64,000 bases of DNA, taken from assembly GCF_000687475.1 (NCBI RefSeq), contig NC_057317.1:2914001-2978000 (forward strand). Reading direction: 5' to 3'. Shown here one piece after another: positions 45,133-57,964 of the stretch. Below the pieces are notes generated by a model. That model did not search any database and was not told the DNA's origin. It worked only from the letters and a program-made list of their open reading frames with translations. The translations under genes were made by a program, and so were the position numbers. Position 1 is the first letter of the stretch; the number at the start of each line of letters is the position of its first letter. This DNA comes from Ustilaginoidea virens. Taxonomy: Eukaryota > Ascomycota > Sordariomycetes > Hypocreales > Clavicipitaceae.

Positions 45133-47945
45133 GTTTACCGTTTACCCTGGGTGGGTTGGTAGGGAAAGACCCGGGCTTGGTGGCAGCTGAGTACTGAATT
45201 AGCACTCGGGTAACGAGGTTTGCATCGAGGCAGAGTTGGCGAGATCAGGTTGGGTGTACGGAGTAAGAAGGCTTGGTGAGGGGAGAAGTGGGCCAAGGTT
45301 ATATCAATGCAAGCACAGAGTTAGACCGCGGGTCATGTGGGCATATATTCCATTTACACAGCGCTTGGCGCCGGGCATAGACTGAAAGACCGAAGACTGT
45401 CGCGCAGCTAGGCCTGAAATAGGCAAACAGAGACACGGAAAGCACGGCGGACGGTTTGGAAGGAGAGATGGAAACTTTCAAGCTGTTGCGTGCGGCCTTT
45501 TTTGGTCCGATGACGTCGTGCTGGCTGGCTGGCGGGGCTGCAGGTTTTTGGGGGTTTTTGGGGGAGGGAAGGAGGGCGGCTCGGCGCTGGAGGGGGCTGG
45601 GGGAGGCGACGGGACAAGGAAGCCCAGTGCCCACAAGGCGATTTACTATTAGTGCCGATGGGCGGGAGGGCGCGCCAGATTCTAGCACGGCGTAGCACCG
45701 GGGGCTCCGTGCCAAGTTTCCAACGACGTACTGATGTTGTTTGCAGGGGCACGGCGGCCCAGGTCCGTTCCTTGAGTGCCTGGGGGGTACGGACTGGTAC
45801 GTTGGGTACCTGTAGGAGTAACCTTGGGTACCTTAGGTACCTATAGGTAGGTACATACGTACATGTTCATGTATGTATGCAGGGAAGGAACTCCCGTGTC
45901 AGGCTGGCATGACAATCACTAGAATGAGGAAGACGGCGCGGAAGGATGCCCCCAGCCCGTTTCCCGCATCACCTGCGCATCATTCCCTCCCGCCAGGACG
46001 ATGTTCGTGACCCTTTTTTTTTTATTTTTTTATTATTATTATTTTTTATTTTTTTTCAGCAGAAAGAGTGTCTGAAAGGAGCGTGGCCTAGAGCTGTTTG
46101 GCCTGGGCTGCTGCACCGAGCACGCAGCCAAGGGCGCCGAGGTTGCATGACGTGGGAGATTGGGTGGCCACGGTTGTTTGCGGCGAGAATGGCGATGCAT
46201 ATAAAAAGGATGGGGAAATGCGGCGAAAGCATAGCGTCAAGTGCCCTGGAATGTGGCGAAGAGGGCGGCGAGCCAGCCACATACACCCAGCCATTATTGA
46301 CCAGACGACCAGACGTCAATAAGTTTAGATTAAGGACGCTGGTGCTGCGAGCTGGCAACTGCAGTGCCCGACCCGCCCTTTGCCAGTGAGCGAGCGAGTC
46401 ACTCACTGCAGTGGAAATGAGAGCCATGCACGCCATCAGGTTAGGTTAGGTACCTTGGGTAGGTACCGGGTAGGCGGGGTCGCTGGGCCAAAACGACTTA
46501 TATCGCCAAGTCACGTGGCTCCGCCCAACCCACTTATATCACTCCTTGCGTTGCTATGATTTCTTTTCCTGCCCATGACTGACTACCTAAGGTACCTAAG
46601 TGAGTGCACTCCCAGTCTCACACGACTCCCACCGAATCCACTGCGTGCAGCTCTACTGCGTCAAGGGCGAGATGCAACATGAACAGCTCAAAACAAAGCA
46701 GCGATGAGTCCATCTGCAGCGACAAGTGCACTTGGCCACCTGGCTCAACCTGATGCAACCCCCCTCACCCCCGTCGCCCCGTCCCCCTGTCCCCCTGTCC
46801 CCTTCACCCCGGTTCCGCCCTGGAGCCTGTTTTGTCCGTCCATTAGCGAGTGAGGGCTATCCGCTATCCGTCGACGGAGTAACCCTCTTTTGAGTTTCTG
46901 ATTTAAAATTCCAGGCCTCTTGCAGTCCCTCGTGAACACATGGATCCCTGTCAGCCATGACGGTCAAAGTTTCAGGCCGTCATGGTGCCACGCACAGACG
47001 GAGGATTTGCGAATTGCTCGGGGCGGCGGGCTCACTCAGCCATCAATTTTACTCGCATTACGCCCACCACGCCCCCGTTCTTTCCAAGATCAGCGATCAG
47101 CCCCCGCGCCGCGCCATGCATTGCATGCATTGCATGCGTCTGGTCGTCTGGTTTGGTTTGTACCAAAAGATGTACTGTGGGGACCGGCAGCGGAGCCGCG
47201 AGACTAAAATCAGGGCGTCGAGCCCCGCCGAGCCTTTTAATGTTCTTTCACACGAGGCCTTATACCATCGACGTGCCTACATGACTACCTCATGAGGTCT
47301 GGTAGTATATAGTACGCGACGACCCCTTTGGGCCATCACGACGCAGCCAGCAGCAGGTCGAGCAGCAGTTCGAGCAGCAGGTCGAGCACTCGGTAGCCGT
47401 GCAGCTCACGTCAATACCTCGCTTGATCTTCCTCGAAAGTCATCACCTGCCTGTTGCCTTGCCTTGGATGAACTCGAGTGTCGTCCTATTTGCGCGCAAA
47501 TCTAAAAAAATAGACGGGAATCGGGGTCTCGTTACCGAGTTGGCGCAGAGCTCAATGGAAAATGGAAATTAGTGAGTGCGTGGAGAAAAAAGGTTGGTTC
47601 AAAACGTTACATGCTTTGTGGCTGGCTTCTCGGATCTGAATTTCATTTTGCAGCGACGTGAGTTGCGCTCCGCTCGAGCCTATCGGTCCAAATATAAGAA
47701 AATATGACATCTGGTATATAATCTCACATCACTCGCCGTCTCACCCATGCTCATTACTCTTGATGGTAAAAAGCAAGCTACTCTCAACTACCTCATCCAC
47801 CATCTGCCGACCTCCCAAGTTTCCCTTTTACCTATCCTTGTTACCGACAAGTTATCCACACCAGCCTTGTCCAAGCAAATACACCGCTCCCCGACTGTGC
47901 TCAGCTATCTACTGCAGCGAGCAAAACCGAACGCGCCCCTTGGCC
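45133..47945. other. Intergenic between divergent genes
   Basis: 2.8 kb with no gene I can support. It contains GTACGGAGTA at 45256-45265, clusters of GGTACC/TAGGTACC motifs at 45,795-45,860, 46,440-46,475 and 46,585-46,600, and a T-rich tract at 46,013-46,058. There is also a C-rich stretch near 46,755-46,810 and a CAGCAGTTCGAGCAG repeat near 47,350-47,385. A TATA-like GTATATAAT lies at 47,714, about 230 bp before the secreted protein ATG. Confidence 0.55.
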
Positions 47946-48182
47946 ATGCGCTTCTCTCAGCTGCTCATGGTGCCGTTGCTGGCATGGTCTGCGTCGGCTG
48001 GTCTGACTGGACCTTTTGGGCGGCCTGAAATCAGTTGTGGGAGACATGCTCCAGCCGAGTGTAGGGACTGGGATCTGTGCAGCTGCAAGTTTGGGCGTTA
48101 TCAATGCGTTAAAGATATTCTGATTACGAAGTGCCTCGAAGGTCGCTGCTTCTGTGCTTACTGGGGGACCGAAAGGCGTTAA
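47946..48182 (+). CDS. Small secreted cysteine-rich protein (candidate effector)
   Basis: 78 residues, single exon. The first about 18 residues (MRFSQLLMVPLLAWSASA) form a standard secretion signal: positive start, hydrophobic core, small residues before the cut. The mature part of about 60 residues has eight cysteines, spaced C-x7-C-x5-C-x-C-x6-C-x8-C-x4-C-x-C, suggesting four disulfides. The frame is open upstream to 47658, but the signal peptide fixes Met 47946 as the start. Eight-Cys small secreted proteins of fungi include effectors and antimicrobial proteins. I recognise no named family, so any host-related role is inference. It lies about 10 kb from the repeat compartment, in a gene-poor stretch. 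Confidence 0.75.
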   Translation: MRFSQLLMVPLLAWSASAGLTGPFGRPEISCGRHAPAECRDWDLCSCKFGRYQCVKDILITKCLEGRCFCAYWGTERR

Positions 48183-49130
48183 TCAATCATTCAATCAATC
48201 AATCAATACGGCGGCGGCGTCTAGTGGCAGACGCGAGGCAGATGCGAGGCGGATGCGAGGCAGACTACCTCTAATTTAAGCTGCCAATCAAGTACGCACG
48301 CCTTGCGGTTCGCAGAACAAGTATTCGCATTGCGGGGACTATATAAGGGTAAATGCACTCACTCTCCAAATGATGCTCTATGTAAAGTGACTTTGTTGAC
48401 TGTAAGTGATTGATTTTACGCCTCCCTTCCCTTAGGTAGGTACCTACCTCCTTAGGTACCAGGTACATCATATCATATATGCTGCGTTAATGCCCCCTTG
48501 CGTCCTCGGGCGCTTGCGCCTCAACGGCACCCATTTAGTTGACCTCTGGCGCACCAGACCCCACCAGTCCACCGCCAAGTGTCCGCCAAGTGTCCGCCAT
48601 CGTCGTCAGCCCATTGACCCCAGGCCTCAACTTGCCACGGAGCAATCAATGGCTCCCTGCGCATGCGCCTGCGCCTGCGCCAGCGCCTGCTTTGGCCCAC
48701 CAGGCCCAAGGCTGGCCGGGCGTCTCGCAACCGACATTGGACTCAACTGTGTCTGGTCGTCAAAGTCAAATGGCCCGCAGGTGCAGTGCAGTGTAGGTAC
48801 CTGATGTTGGTTGCCCGTGCACATTTACATAATAGCATCAATTTGTGCTTCGGGGCCCCATGTCCCCCTACTCCGGAGAGTCACATCCCTGGACTGGACG
48901 CTGAGCCCTGGTCTGGTCCAAGCACCCGGCGCTGACACGCCCCTCGCACCGCACTGCACTGCGCTCGTCGTCTGCCCTGGCTCATTGACCCCCAGCCTGC
49001 AGTGCTGTGCTGGCCTGGGTGCTGGCAGCTGGCTGGAACTTCCGCCCGCCCTCTCCACCCGAAAGCTGCCGACAAGTCGCTGGGTTCTTTCCCATCACAG
49101 CTCGCGCTGCATGAAAACGGCACGGGGACC
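48183..49130. other. Intergenic upstream of the RhoGAP gene
   Basis: Contains an (AATC)n-like run right after the secreted protein stop (48,183-48,208), an AGGCAGATGCGAGGCGG-type imperfect repeat near 48,230-48,262, and a GGTACC cluster at 48,436-48,464. GC-rich (GCGCCT)n sequence lies near 48,665-48,690. Overlapping frames on both strands are not supported as genes. It probably holds the promoter and 5' UTR of the RhoGAP gene. Confidence 0.5.
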
Positions 49131-49207
49131 ATGTCGCAGCCTACATCCCGCTGTGGCCTGTCCTCGCCCTCAGACGCATCCTCCACCTTGGACATTGACG
49201 CCGACGG

Positions 49208-49255
<48 letters not shown>

Positions 49256-49264
49256 TGTCGCTGT

Positions 49265-49300
<36 letters not shown>

Positions 49301-52300
49301 AGTTGCGCCTGCGTCTCCTCGGGACCAACGCCCTTCTTTTGCTTCATCTTCATCCCCTCGGTCCCCGGCCTCTCTCGACCAAGAGCCGACCAGTCCTGCC
49401 AGTCCTGCCAGTCCCAGTTCGCCAACAAAGACGAGGGGGCCTGTCAACGTGCCGCCTCTGTCGTCTGTTCGCTCCCTGCCGCAGCCTGGACAAAGGTGAG
49501 TGTTTGAAGTGTTGCCAATGCCTTTCCTACGCTGCCAAGATATTCTTTCAGTGTCCCACTCGACTTGAAGGTTCTCGACCTCTTGCCTCCCATTCCCTGC
49601 GCTGCTGCACCTTTTTGGCGAACCTTGGCCAACATGGCATGGGACTTCTTTCTTCTCCCCCGGTCCTGAAAGGCTACATACATGTATATGCTTTCAAAGG
49701 AGAACGAGACCAAGAGCTACTTGTTTCGTCGTCTTCCTGGCATGTCTTGGTTGGCTCTTTCTTCTGGTTCTCTTTGTACTGTCGTTTTCGTCTGCTTTGA
49801 GCAACCCCCCAACCTTTTTCGGCTGCAAAAACATTTCTTCCCAAACCGAGGCTGACACGCATCTTTGTTGTTTCTCCCAGATCGCCTCGACCAACGGTAC
49901 CTAGCCCGCTGTCCACGGCAAGCAACGTGGCGACCTCCCGGCCGAGTACATCTTCTTCAGAACTCGCTGTTTCTGCGACACAACAGGGATCTCAGCCCAC
50001 TGGCTGCAAACCCACCGAGGAGGAGACATCCAAGGCACCCGTTGGGCAGACGACCTTCCTCCGTGACTCTTCGAACTCGTCCACTACAGAGAAGGACCTG
50101 GCAAGGTTTGTGATAAAACGTTTTTTTTTTTTTTTTTTGTCCCCAGGCACGCTCAGACTTGGCTTGACACACGCTTTTCATTCCCATCGTCGCCATATCA
50201 AACAGCTTCATTACTCCCTGCACGAGTCGAGCCTGCTCCTCAGCCTCGCTGACTCTCTCATGTCTCCCAGACCAAATTTCCCAAAACATGCGAATGACTC
50301 GAAAACTTTTTCCGGTCCTTTAGCGTCCAAGGTTGTCAAGGCTGCTCCTGGTCCGTTGAGACTGGCTGGATCAACCATGGCTGCCACAATTGCTTCGACT
50401 TCGAACGAAGCGATGACAAGATCACCCCGGAACCCCTCCTCGGACACGATTCTGTCGACAACGTCCTCGACACAAAGACGCTCCAGCATAGCCGCCTCAC
50501 AGGACTCCCAGAGCTTTCCAGACATTGCGAGCCTGGTCAAGGCTGCTGGCAGCCCGGAAGCCGTGATACAGCACCTGCTGAAAGAGAAGCAATCCCAGTC
50601 ACAACAAAACAGCCAATTGTGGAGACTGGTTGATAAGCAAAGGGCCATGATCTTGGGGTTGAACAAGGATCTCGAAGCGGCCTTGAAGGAAAAGGAAAAA
50701 TACAGACGGAAGTTGAAAGAAGTCATGTCCAGTCCAGCAGTTGCAAGAGTTGCATCTCACCCAGGGGCGTCTGGTCATCGTATCAGCAATGCACAAAGAG
50801 ACACGAGATCCCCACGTATCGAGGTGCCGGATCCAGGAACCCAACCTGCAGTTCCCGTCCCAGATTCTCCGTCACTCGACTCCGACAGCCAAAAGAATTC
50901 CCCTGTCGATCTGTCCATGGCACCTTATCCGATTACACCGCCGGCGGACAGGCCGCACGTCTCAGATACAGCGAGCGAGATGTCAAGTCCCAAACATTCC
51001 ATGCCCAAGCCATCCGAACATGCTCTAGACAATTTCGATCATGAAGAGGAGGAAAAGGTTGCGGACACGGCTTGGAAGGATAAGGCTGAGCAGCAAATGG
51101 GGCAGCTTCCGTACGATATCTCGTTGCCGCCCTCTCGAAGCCTTCCGACTGGTCCGCCGAAGGTGCCTCCGCCCAAAGTCCCAACTGCGCCTCCTTTCTT
51201 GGCTGTGGTAGAGCCATCTCCCTCTTCTGACACAGACCTCTGCCACCAGCTTCCGTCTCCCCCACGGAAAGCGCCTCCCGCGCCTTTGAAGCTGCAGCAA
51301 CAAGGTTGCCCCGAGGTGACGACACCTGCTGAAGAAGATGGCACAGACTCCGATTACGACGATATCCTAGAGGTTGAGGAAATAGTCGATGGGCACCGTG
51401 GTCGCCGAATAACGCGGGATGACAAGGATGAAGAACGGGAAAATGCCCGAGTTCCGGACCTTCAGACGCCCAAGGTTGATGTGACAAAAGGCCTTGCGCC
51501 TGCCGGTTACCCCTTGAGAACTGCTTCCGTGAATGCCCTGCTCCTCGCCACCAAGCCGGATCTTTTGGCTGCTCCGCCGTTGCTCAGTCCTGGTCTCCCG
51601 TCCAGCCCTCGTCCGTTTGGCAACTCTCAAAACCCGGCATCTGCACCATTGTCGGCGCGTTTTGGCCCCGCTAGCCCCTTGTCGCCTCGCCCTCCTCGCC
51701 AACCCATTGTACTTGCACCAAACACTCCCTTGATGTCCTCTCCTCTAGGCTCGACCAGCTCTTTGGCGACGCATAATATCCCTGGCGTTGCGAAATGCGA
51801 GTCCGATGGAGGTCAACCCAAAATATGCAGAGGTCTGGTCACGGAGGAATACCCTGATCTTTTGCTGCCTCCCAATGCGCTGCCATTGGTTGAAATCAAA
51901 GTGGCCTCTTCCCGCATGAAGCCGTCCCGCGCGAGCCTCTTGTCCCTGAACCAGTTGGAGGAAGATCCCGTTTTCACCCTCGCTGTTCTCTCACGAGCAC
52001 ATCAGAGTGAACTCTGGCGGGTAGAGAAGGACATTGCGTCCCTCAGCAGGCTGGACGCACGGCTGAAGCAGTGTCATGCTTTTACAGCCAAGGCACCGGA
52101 GCGATCACTATTCAACGGCCACGCCCCCGCGAAATTGGATGCGCGAAGGCTGGCACTGGAGCAATACATGGACGACCTCCTCGACACTCCCTTAGATACG
52201 GCCACGGCTGCGGAATTGTGCAAGTATCTATCAACGCATACCCTGCCGCCAAACGCAGACGAATCGAACTCGTCCTTCCGCCCAACTCCCGAGAACAGTG

Positions 52301-54237
52301 GACTTCAGACTGGAGCCGACGGTCGCCCACACCGAACCGGTTATTTGACCAAAAAAGGCAAGAACTTTGGCGGGTGGAAGGCCAGATTCTTTGCCTTGGA
52401 GGGCCCGCAGCTCAAGTACTACGAGGCGCCTGGCGGAGCTCATCTGGGCACCATCAAGCTTCAGAATGCTCAAATAGGGAAGCAGGCACCGACACAGAGC
52501 AACGACAATCAATCGCCAGCCCGGACCAACGCGGGCGAAGACCTGGACAATCAATACCGACATGCCTTTCTGATCCTGGAACCCAAAAAGAAGGATTCCA
52601 ACGCTCGTTTCAAACACGTATTGTGCGCCGAGAGCGACAAGGAACGTGACCTCTGGGTGGACGCTCTCCTTCAATGGATAGACTACCGGGATCCGGACGA
52701 GGCCGAGTTGGTTCAAAGTGCTAAAGCAGGCGCCGACCTGCAAGCGTTTGAAGCGGACTACCCGGTTGGCGGCAAGCACAGAAAGGGCATCCAGAGCAAG
52801 CCCCAGCTTCAGACGTCCGGCTCCGGCACATTGATCGGGGTGAGGTACGATTCAACGCACGCTGGCGAGGCCCCTCAGAAGGGGGCAGCTGCGGTGTCGG
52901 AGATGATGGCTAGCCCACCAAAGCACGGGAACGAGACGTTGAGTGCGCAGGTGAACAAATCCATCTCTGCGCCGAAAGATGCCCACATCATCTCGGACTC
53001 TGCTGCCTGGGGAAACAAGCCTGGGCTAGTCCCTCCGACGCATGACGAGAAGAAGCAGAGGAAGCGAAGCTTTTTCGGGTTTGGTCCCAAGGCGCGGTCC
53101 TCGTCGGACGGTCAGGACTCGCTGTTTGGTGGCAGCGATGCAGGCTCGACAAATGGTCCATGCCAAGCCCACAGCCAGCAGAGACCCGTCCGACAGGTGT
53201 TTGGAGCGCCCCTGGCGGAGGCGGTTCGCTACAACCCGCCCGCGGACGTCAACGTGCCGTTGCCCTCGGTTGTGTATCGGTGCATACAGTATCTCGACTT
53301 TAAGAAGGCCACTGTCGAAGAGGGCATCTTCCGGCTCAGTGGTTCCAACGTGGTCATCAAGCAACTGCGCGAGAGATTCAACGTGGAGAGCGACGTCAAC
53401 CTGGTCCTGGACGAGCAGTACTATGACATTCACGCGGTCGCATCGCTGCTGAAGCTCTATTTGCGGGAACTACCGACCACCATCCTGACACGAGACTTGC
53501 ATCTCGACTTTTTGGCCACGGCTGAGCTGCAGGACCACGCGGAGAAGATGGCCAAACTAGGAGAACTCGCTCTTAGACTGCCGCAGGCAAACGCAACGCT
53601 GCTGAAGTACTTGATCGCTTTCCTCATCAGAATCATCAACAATTCGGATATTAATAAGATGAATGTCCGCAATGTAGGCATCGTCTTCTCGCCAACGCTC
53701 AACCTCCCGGCGCGGGTGTTTGCCACGTTTCTGCAAAACTATGAGGCCATTTTTGGGATCGACCCGGAAGAGTACGAGCTGCCATGCTCCTCGCTCACCA
53801 CCGGGCTCGAGTCTCCCGGATGGCACATGGACGCAGCGACGACGCCAAGATTTGAGCCGCCGCGTCAACCGTCGACGTCGTCGGGCAGCGCCTCGCCACA
53901 AGGCCAGGCACGGACGGAGAACGTGCGGGAGCAAAACTTGAGGGAGCGTTCGAGATGCACGCCGACTCCGCCGTTGATTTCGACGGCACAAGGCACTCGA
54001 AGCACGCCGACGCCCCCGCCAGGCAGCCGCGCAGTACACGAGAGCGGCCACGCTGGTCCTGCCGGGCACGACGGCCACAACCACTATCCGTCACCAAGGG
54101 CTACTACTACTGCGCTCTCGCACGACAGACAAAGCAACCAACCCCCGAGCGACGAGCAGGGCGTCAATGCTGCGCACCATCAAGGATCGAAGAGCCGTCC
54201 TCGGGAAGAATCACGACTGCACAAATTTTCCGAGTGA
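49131..54237 (+). CDS. Bem3-type Rho GTPase-activating protein (PX-PH-RhoGAP)
   Basis: Three exons: 49131-49495, 49881-50105, 50271-54237 (4557 nt, 1518 residues). Introns are 385 bp (GTGAGT...CTCCCAG) and 165 bp (GTTTGT...CGCTGAC...CTCCCAG). The second is a multiple of three with no stop. Order: Ala/Asp-Ala repeats near residues 27-57; a coiled coil about 294-345 (LLKEKQSQSQQNSQLWRLVD); a long Pro/Ser-rich region; a PX-like domain about 717-857; a PH domain about 882-1003 (GYLTKKGKNFGGWKARFF); RhoGAP about 1173-1360. The likely arginine finger is Arg1218 in GIFRLSGS. Yeast Bem3 has this architecture and turns off Cdc42 at sites of polarised growth; phosphoinositide binding by PX and PH recruits it. 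The start at ACCATGTCG is the best-context ATG, with 49002 a less likely alternative. Confidence 0.9.
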
Positions 54238-54732
54238 CGGGAGACGCGCACAAGAAGACGCCTTGGGGGTCTTTTTTTATTTTTATTTTATTTTATTCTT
54301 TGCTTGCCTTTTTTTTATGCTTTTTGCGGGTTTTGAAGAGTGGGATACCATGCCTCTATTCACGCCTCGATTTGATGACTCGATTTGACAACCTGGAGGC
54401 TCTGTTTTTTTTTCCCCCCGTGAGATGAACGGGAAGGATAATACTGGACGATGAGGGGAAGGTTGATAATTCTGCGTACTATACGATGGAGACTACTTGT
54501 CTTTCGTTTTTGCTCCTTGGCCGGCAACAAACGCTGTTGGGGCACGGCTCAGAGGTCGGCAATTTCATATCTTGAAGACATACGGACCAGACGACTGGCG
54601 CCAAGGTTGGCCAAAGATGGGCCAGAATGCGGGATTCAAAATGCTCGGCCGGCGGACATGATGGCGTATAAGCGCATGTATTCATATAATAATATCCGAA
54701 GGCATTGTCTGTTGCTGGGGTCTGGAAATAAT

Positions 54733-54777
54733 GATGCGAACGATGCGAACGATGCGAACGATGCGAACGATGCGAAC
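54733..54777. repeat. 9-bp tandem repeat, five units
   Basis: GATGCGAAC repeated five times without visible mismatch, followed by a partial unit. Confidence 0.95.
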
Positions 54778-55157
54778 GATGCCACCTCCTTGGCTCTGGA
54801 GTCGAGGAGTCAATCAAAGAGAGAGAGATGCTCGCTGCGTGCTCGCGAAAAGGGCCATTTCCGTTGGCTGTGTGTCGGGATAGTCGTGGCTACCTTGGGT
54901 GCCAGCCAGCTCTGCTGGCCAGGTCGGTACCCCATACATGTGTACAGTATGTAGGGACCTAATGAGGTCAATATGTATGAGATGTCTGGTCGTCTCTGCC
55001 TTGGGCCACCATTCATTCATTAGCCGCGGCTGCCAGGGGGCCCAGTGGCCCCGGCCCCGCTGGACCACGTCGCCCCAGGGGTGTCGCTGCATGTGCTGTG
55101 CTGCCCTGGCCTGGGCCCCAGCAGTTTCCAGTCGGCACCTGGTACACGCCCTAACCC

Positions 55158-55290
55158 GCACGCTAATCCGCCCGCTAGACCGCCCGCTAGCCCGCCCGCT
55201 AACCCGCCCACTAACCCGCCCCGAAACGGGCTCCATCACCCGCCCGTCACCCGCCCAGACCAGACCAGACCAGACCAGACCAGACCAGAC
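55158..55290. repeat. Two adjacent C-rich tandem arrays in the transcription factor promoter
   Basis: An imperfect 12-bp array based on CCGCCCGCTAAC, about five units, is followed at 55256-55290 by seven CAGAC units. They end 45 bp before the transcription factor ATG, so they probably lie in its core promoter or 5' UTR. Confidence 0.85.
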
Positions 55291-55335
55291 CAGAGTTGAC
55301 GCTATTCGCGCCATCGCGCCTTGCCACGGCTCCTC

Positions 55336-57681
55336 ATGGACGTGGATCCTTGGATGTTACGACCCAGTCGTCCCGCAGAGGCGTCGGTTTCCGGCGCCGG
55401 AGGACGTGCCAACGACTCGCAGCTGCCTCGTGAGCCGGGCGTCTCGACACGTCATCGTCCGGCGGCGGAAACCCCGCCCTGCGGGAGAGATGATTGGGAA
55501 AGCCCATCGACGACGTCGACAAGCCGCGGCGGCTCGCCCGGGCAGCATCAGCATCAGCATCAGCATCAGCATCAGCATCAGCACCAGCACCAGCACCAGC
55601 ACCAGCACCAGCATCGAGATGGCGTCGGCCAAGGTGCCGGTGGCGCAGAGGCCGCGGATGCCAAGAAGCCCAGGGCCTGCGAGGCCTGCCGCGGACTCAA
55701 GGTCCGGTGCGAACCTGGTCCCGGCGACGGCCCCGGCCCCTGTAAGCGATGCAGCAAGGCGGGGAGGAGGTGTGTCGTGACCGTCGCCGCGAGGAAGAGG
55801 CAGAAAAGGACGGGTAGTCGGGTGTCGGAGCTCGAGAAGAAGATTGACGCCCTGACGGCCAGCTTGCTGGCTCGTACGGCCGCGCCGCCCGGCCCTGTCG
55901 AATCTGGACCGGCTTCTCGAGCGAGCATTGCCTCGGCGAGCCAAAGCCGGGACCATTCTCCTCCTCCTCCTCCTCCTCCTCCTCCTCCTGCGGCAGCCGG
56001 CCGTAAACGAAGGGCTTCGTCGTCGTCGCCGTCGTCATCGCCGTCATCGGACTGCAGGGCCGTCGAAACCGAGGCGTCCCCCGCGACCGCGACCGCGACC
56101 GCGACCGCGACCGCGACCGCGACCGCCCGGCCCTGGTCGACTCCACGACCCGACATCGTCGACCGAGCCGTCATAAGCGCCGAGCGGGCGGCAGAGCTGT
56201 TCCGGCGCTACAGGGAGCAGATGGCGCGGCACCTGCCAGCCGTCGTGTTCCCCCCCAGCACGACGGCCTCGGACCTCCGCCGATCCCGGCCGCGCCTGCT
56301 CCTGGCCATCATGGCGGCGGCCTCGGGCGAGACGCCCGGCCTCCAGCGCCTCCTGCACAGGGAGCTGATGCAGCTGCTCGCCGAGAGCATCGTCGTCGTC
56401 GGCGACAAGAGCCTCGAGCTGGTGCAGGCGCTGCACGTGGCCGTCATATGGTACCGGCCCCCCGAGCACCTGGACGGGCTCAACTTCTACCAGCTCGTGC
56501 ACATGGCCGCCGTCATGGCCCTGGACCTCGGGCTGGGCCGCAGGCGCGCCTCGGCGAGACGCGGCACCCCCATCGACCCGACGAGCCTGGAGTGCCGGCG
56601 GGCCTGGCTGGCGTGCCACTTCCTCGCCGCCAACGCGGCCATGTCGCTGCACCGCCCGAGCCTGGTCCGCTGGACGCCCTTCATGACCGAGAGCCTGGAG
56701 CTGCTGGCCACGTCGCCCGAGGCCGGCCCGACCGACGCCTACTTCTGCCACCTGGTCTGGACGCATCGCATGGCCGAGGACATTGGCCTCCAGCTGGGCG
56801 CCGACGACCCGGACGCGCGCCCGAGCATCACGGACGCCGGGACCCAGCGCACCCTGAGAGGCTTGGAGACAGCCCTGGACGAGTACATTGCCTCGGTGCC
56901 GGGAGGCATGATGCAGCGTGAGAGCAAAAACACACCCTTGGCCCTTGCCCTTCTTTTTGTTTTCCCCCTTTGCCCTAACCGTTGTCAAAACCTCGTCTGT
57001 TCTTCTCTACGTATATATCCCTCCCCCTCACCTTTCAACGGCTGACAAAACATTTGTCGTCTGGTTTTTCAAACCGTCTCCCTTTTTCTTTTGGCAGCCA
57101 CGCTCAGAATGGGATTGAGCATCTTGAGCCTCTACATGCACGAGCTGGCGCTGCACTGCGACGGCCGCGTCCAGGATGACGACGACGACGACAACAACAA
57201 CGACAACAACAACAGCAGCGGCAGCGAGCCCTTACGAAGCACGGTGCAGATCAACGCCCTGTCGGCTTGCCTCGCCGCCATCGACAGCCTCTTCCAGACC
57301 TTTCTCGCCATGGACGTGGCGTCCATCCGGTGCCTGCCCGTCTTTACCTTTGTACGGGTCGCCTACGCCGTCGTCGTCCTCATCAAGATGCACTTTTCCG
57401 CGCCGAGCCGGTCGTTGCCGTCATCATCATCCCAATCATCATCATCGTCGTCGTCGTCGTCGTCGTCGGAGCCGGGCAAACCCGTCGGCAGGGACGACCT
57501 CCGCGCGGCGTACTACATCGACGCCCTGCTGGAAAAGTTCGCCGCCGCCGCCGCCGGCGACCGGTGCCGCCCCGCGTCCAAGTTTCTCCTCGTGCTCGCC
57601 ATGCTAAGGACCTGGTTCCTGCAGCACGGCGAGAAGCTCCGCGCCTCTCCACCCGCCCGCGTCGCCAGCCGGCCCGGCCTG

Positions 57682-57716
<35 letters not shown>

Positions 57717-57923
57717 CGCGCCGTCCGTGCCGCACCACCACCTCCAGCAAGACCAACCGGCCGACAGCACCCCTCTCCAGGTGCTGTCCGAGGTGGCCAC
57801 GCGGCGGGATGCCAGCGTCCCCCGCGCCTTGTACCCCTGCTTCCTCCCGGGCGGCGGGCAAGCCCCCCAGACGGCGCATTCCGACCCGCCGGGGCCGTTT
57901 GCTCCTCCGCCGCCACCCAGGCC

Positions 57924-57964
<41 letters not shown>

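Larger units (their letters stand above)
54238..55335. other. Intergenic, rich in tandem repeats
   Basis: Holds the 3' flank of the RhoGAP gene (T-rich, 54,268-54,320) and the promoter of the Zn2Cys6 gene. Three tandem arrays are seen: GATGCGAAC x5 (54733-54777), a CCGCCCGCTAAC-like 12-bp unit (about 55,158-55,220) and CAGAC x7 (55256-55290). No gene is supported. Confidence 0.65.

Noticed and set aside
48811..49800. A 329-codon frame overlapping the first exon and intron of the RhoGAP gene
   Set aside because: It reads the Ala/Asp repeat exon in another frame as Leu and Pro-Thr runs and crosses a clear GTGAGT donor. The MSQP frame joins correctly to the RhoGAP.
54733..54777. CRISPR-like direct repeats
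   Set aside because: Units are 9 bp with no spacers, and the organism is a eukaryote; this is a minisatellite.
56044..56988. A 314-codon antisense frame across the Zn2Cys6 gene
   Set aside because: GC-rich coding DNA produces long antisense frames. It has no domain, and the sense frame carries the zinc cluster.
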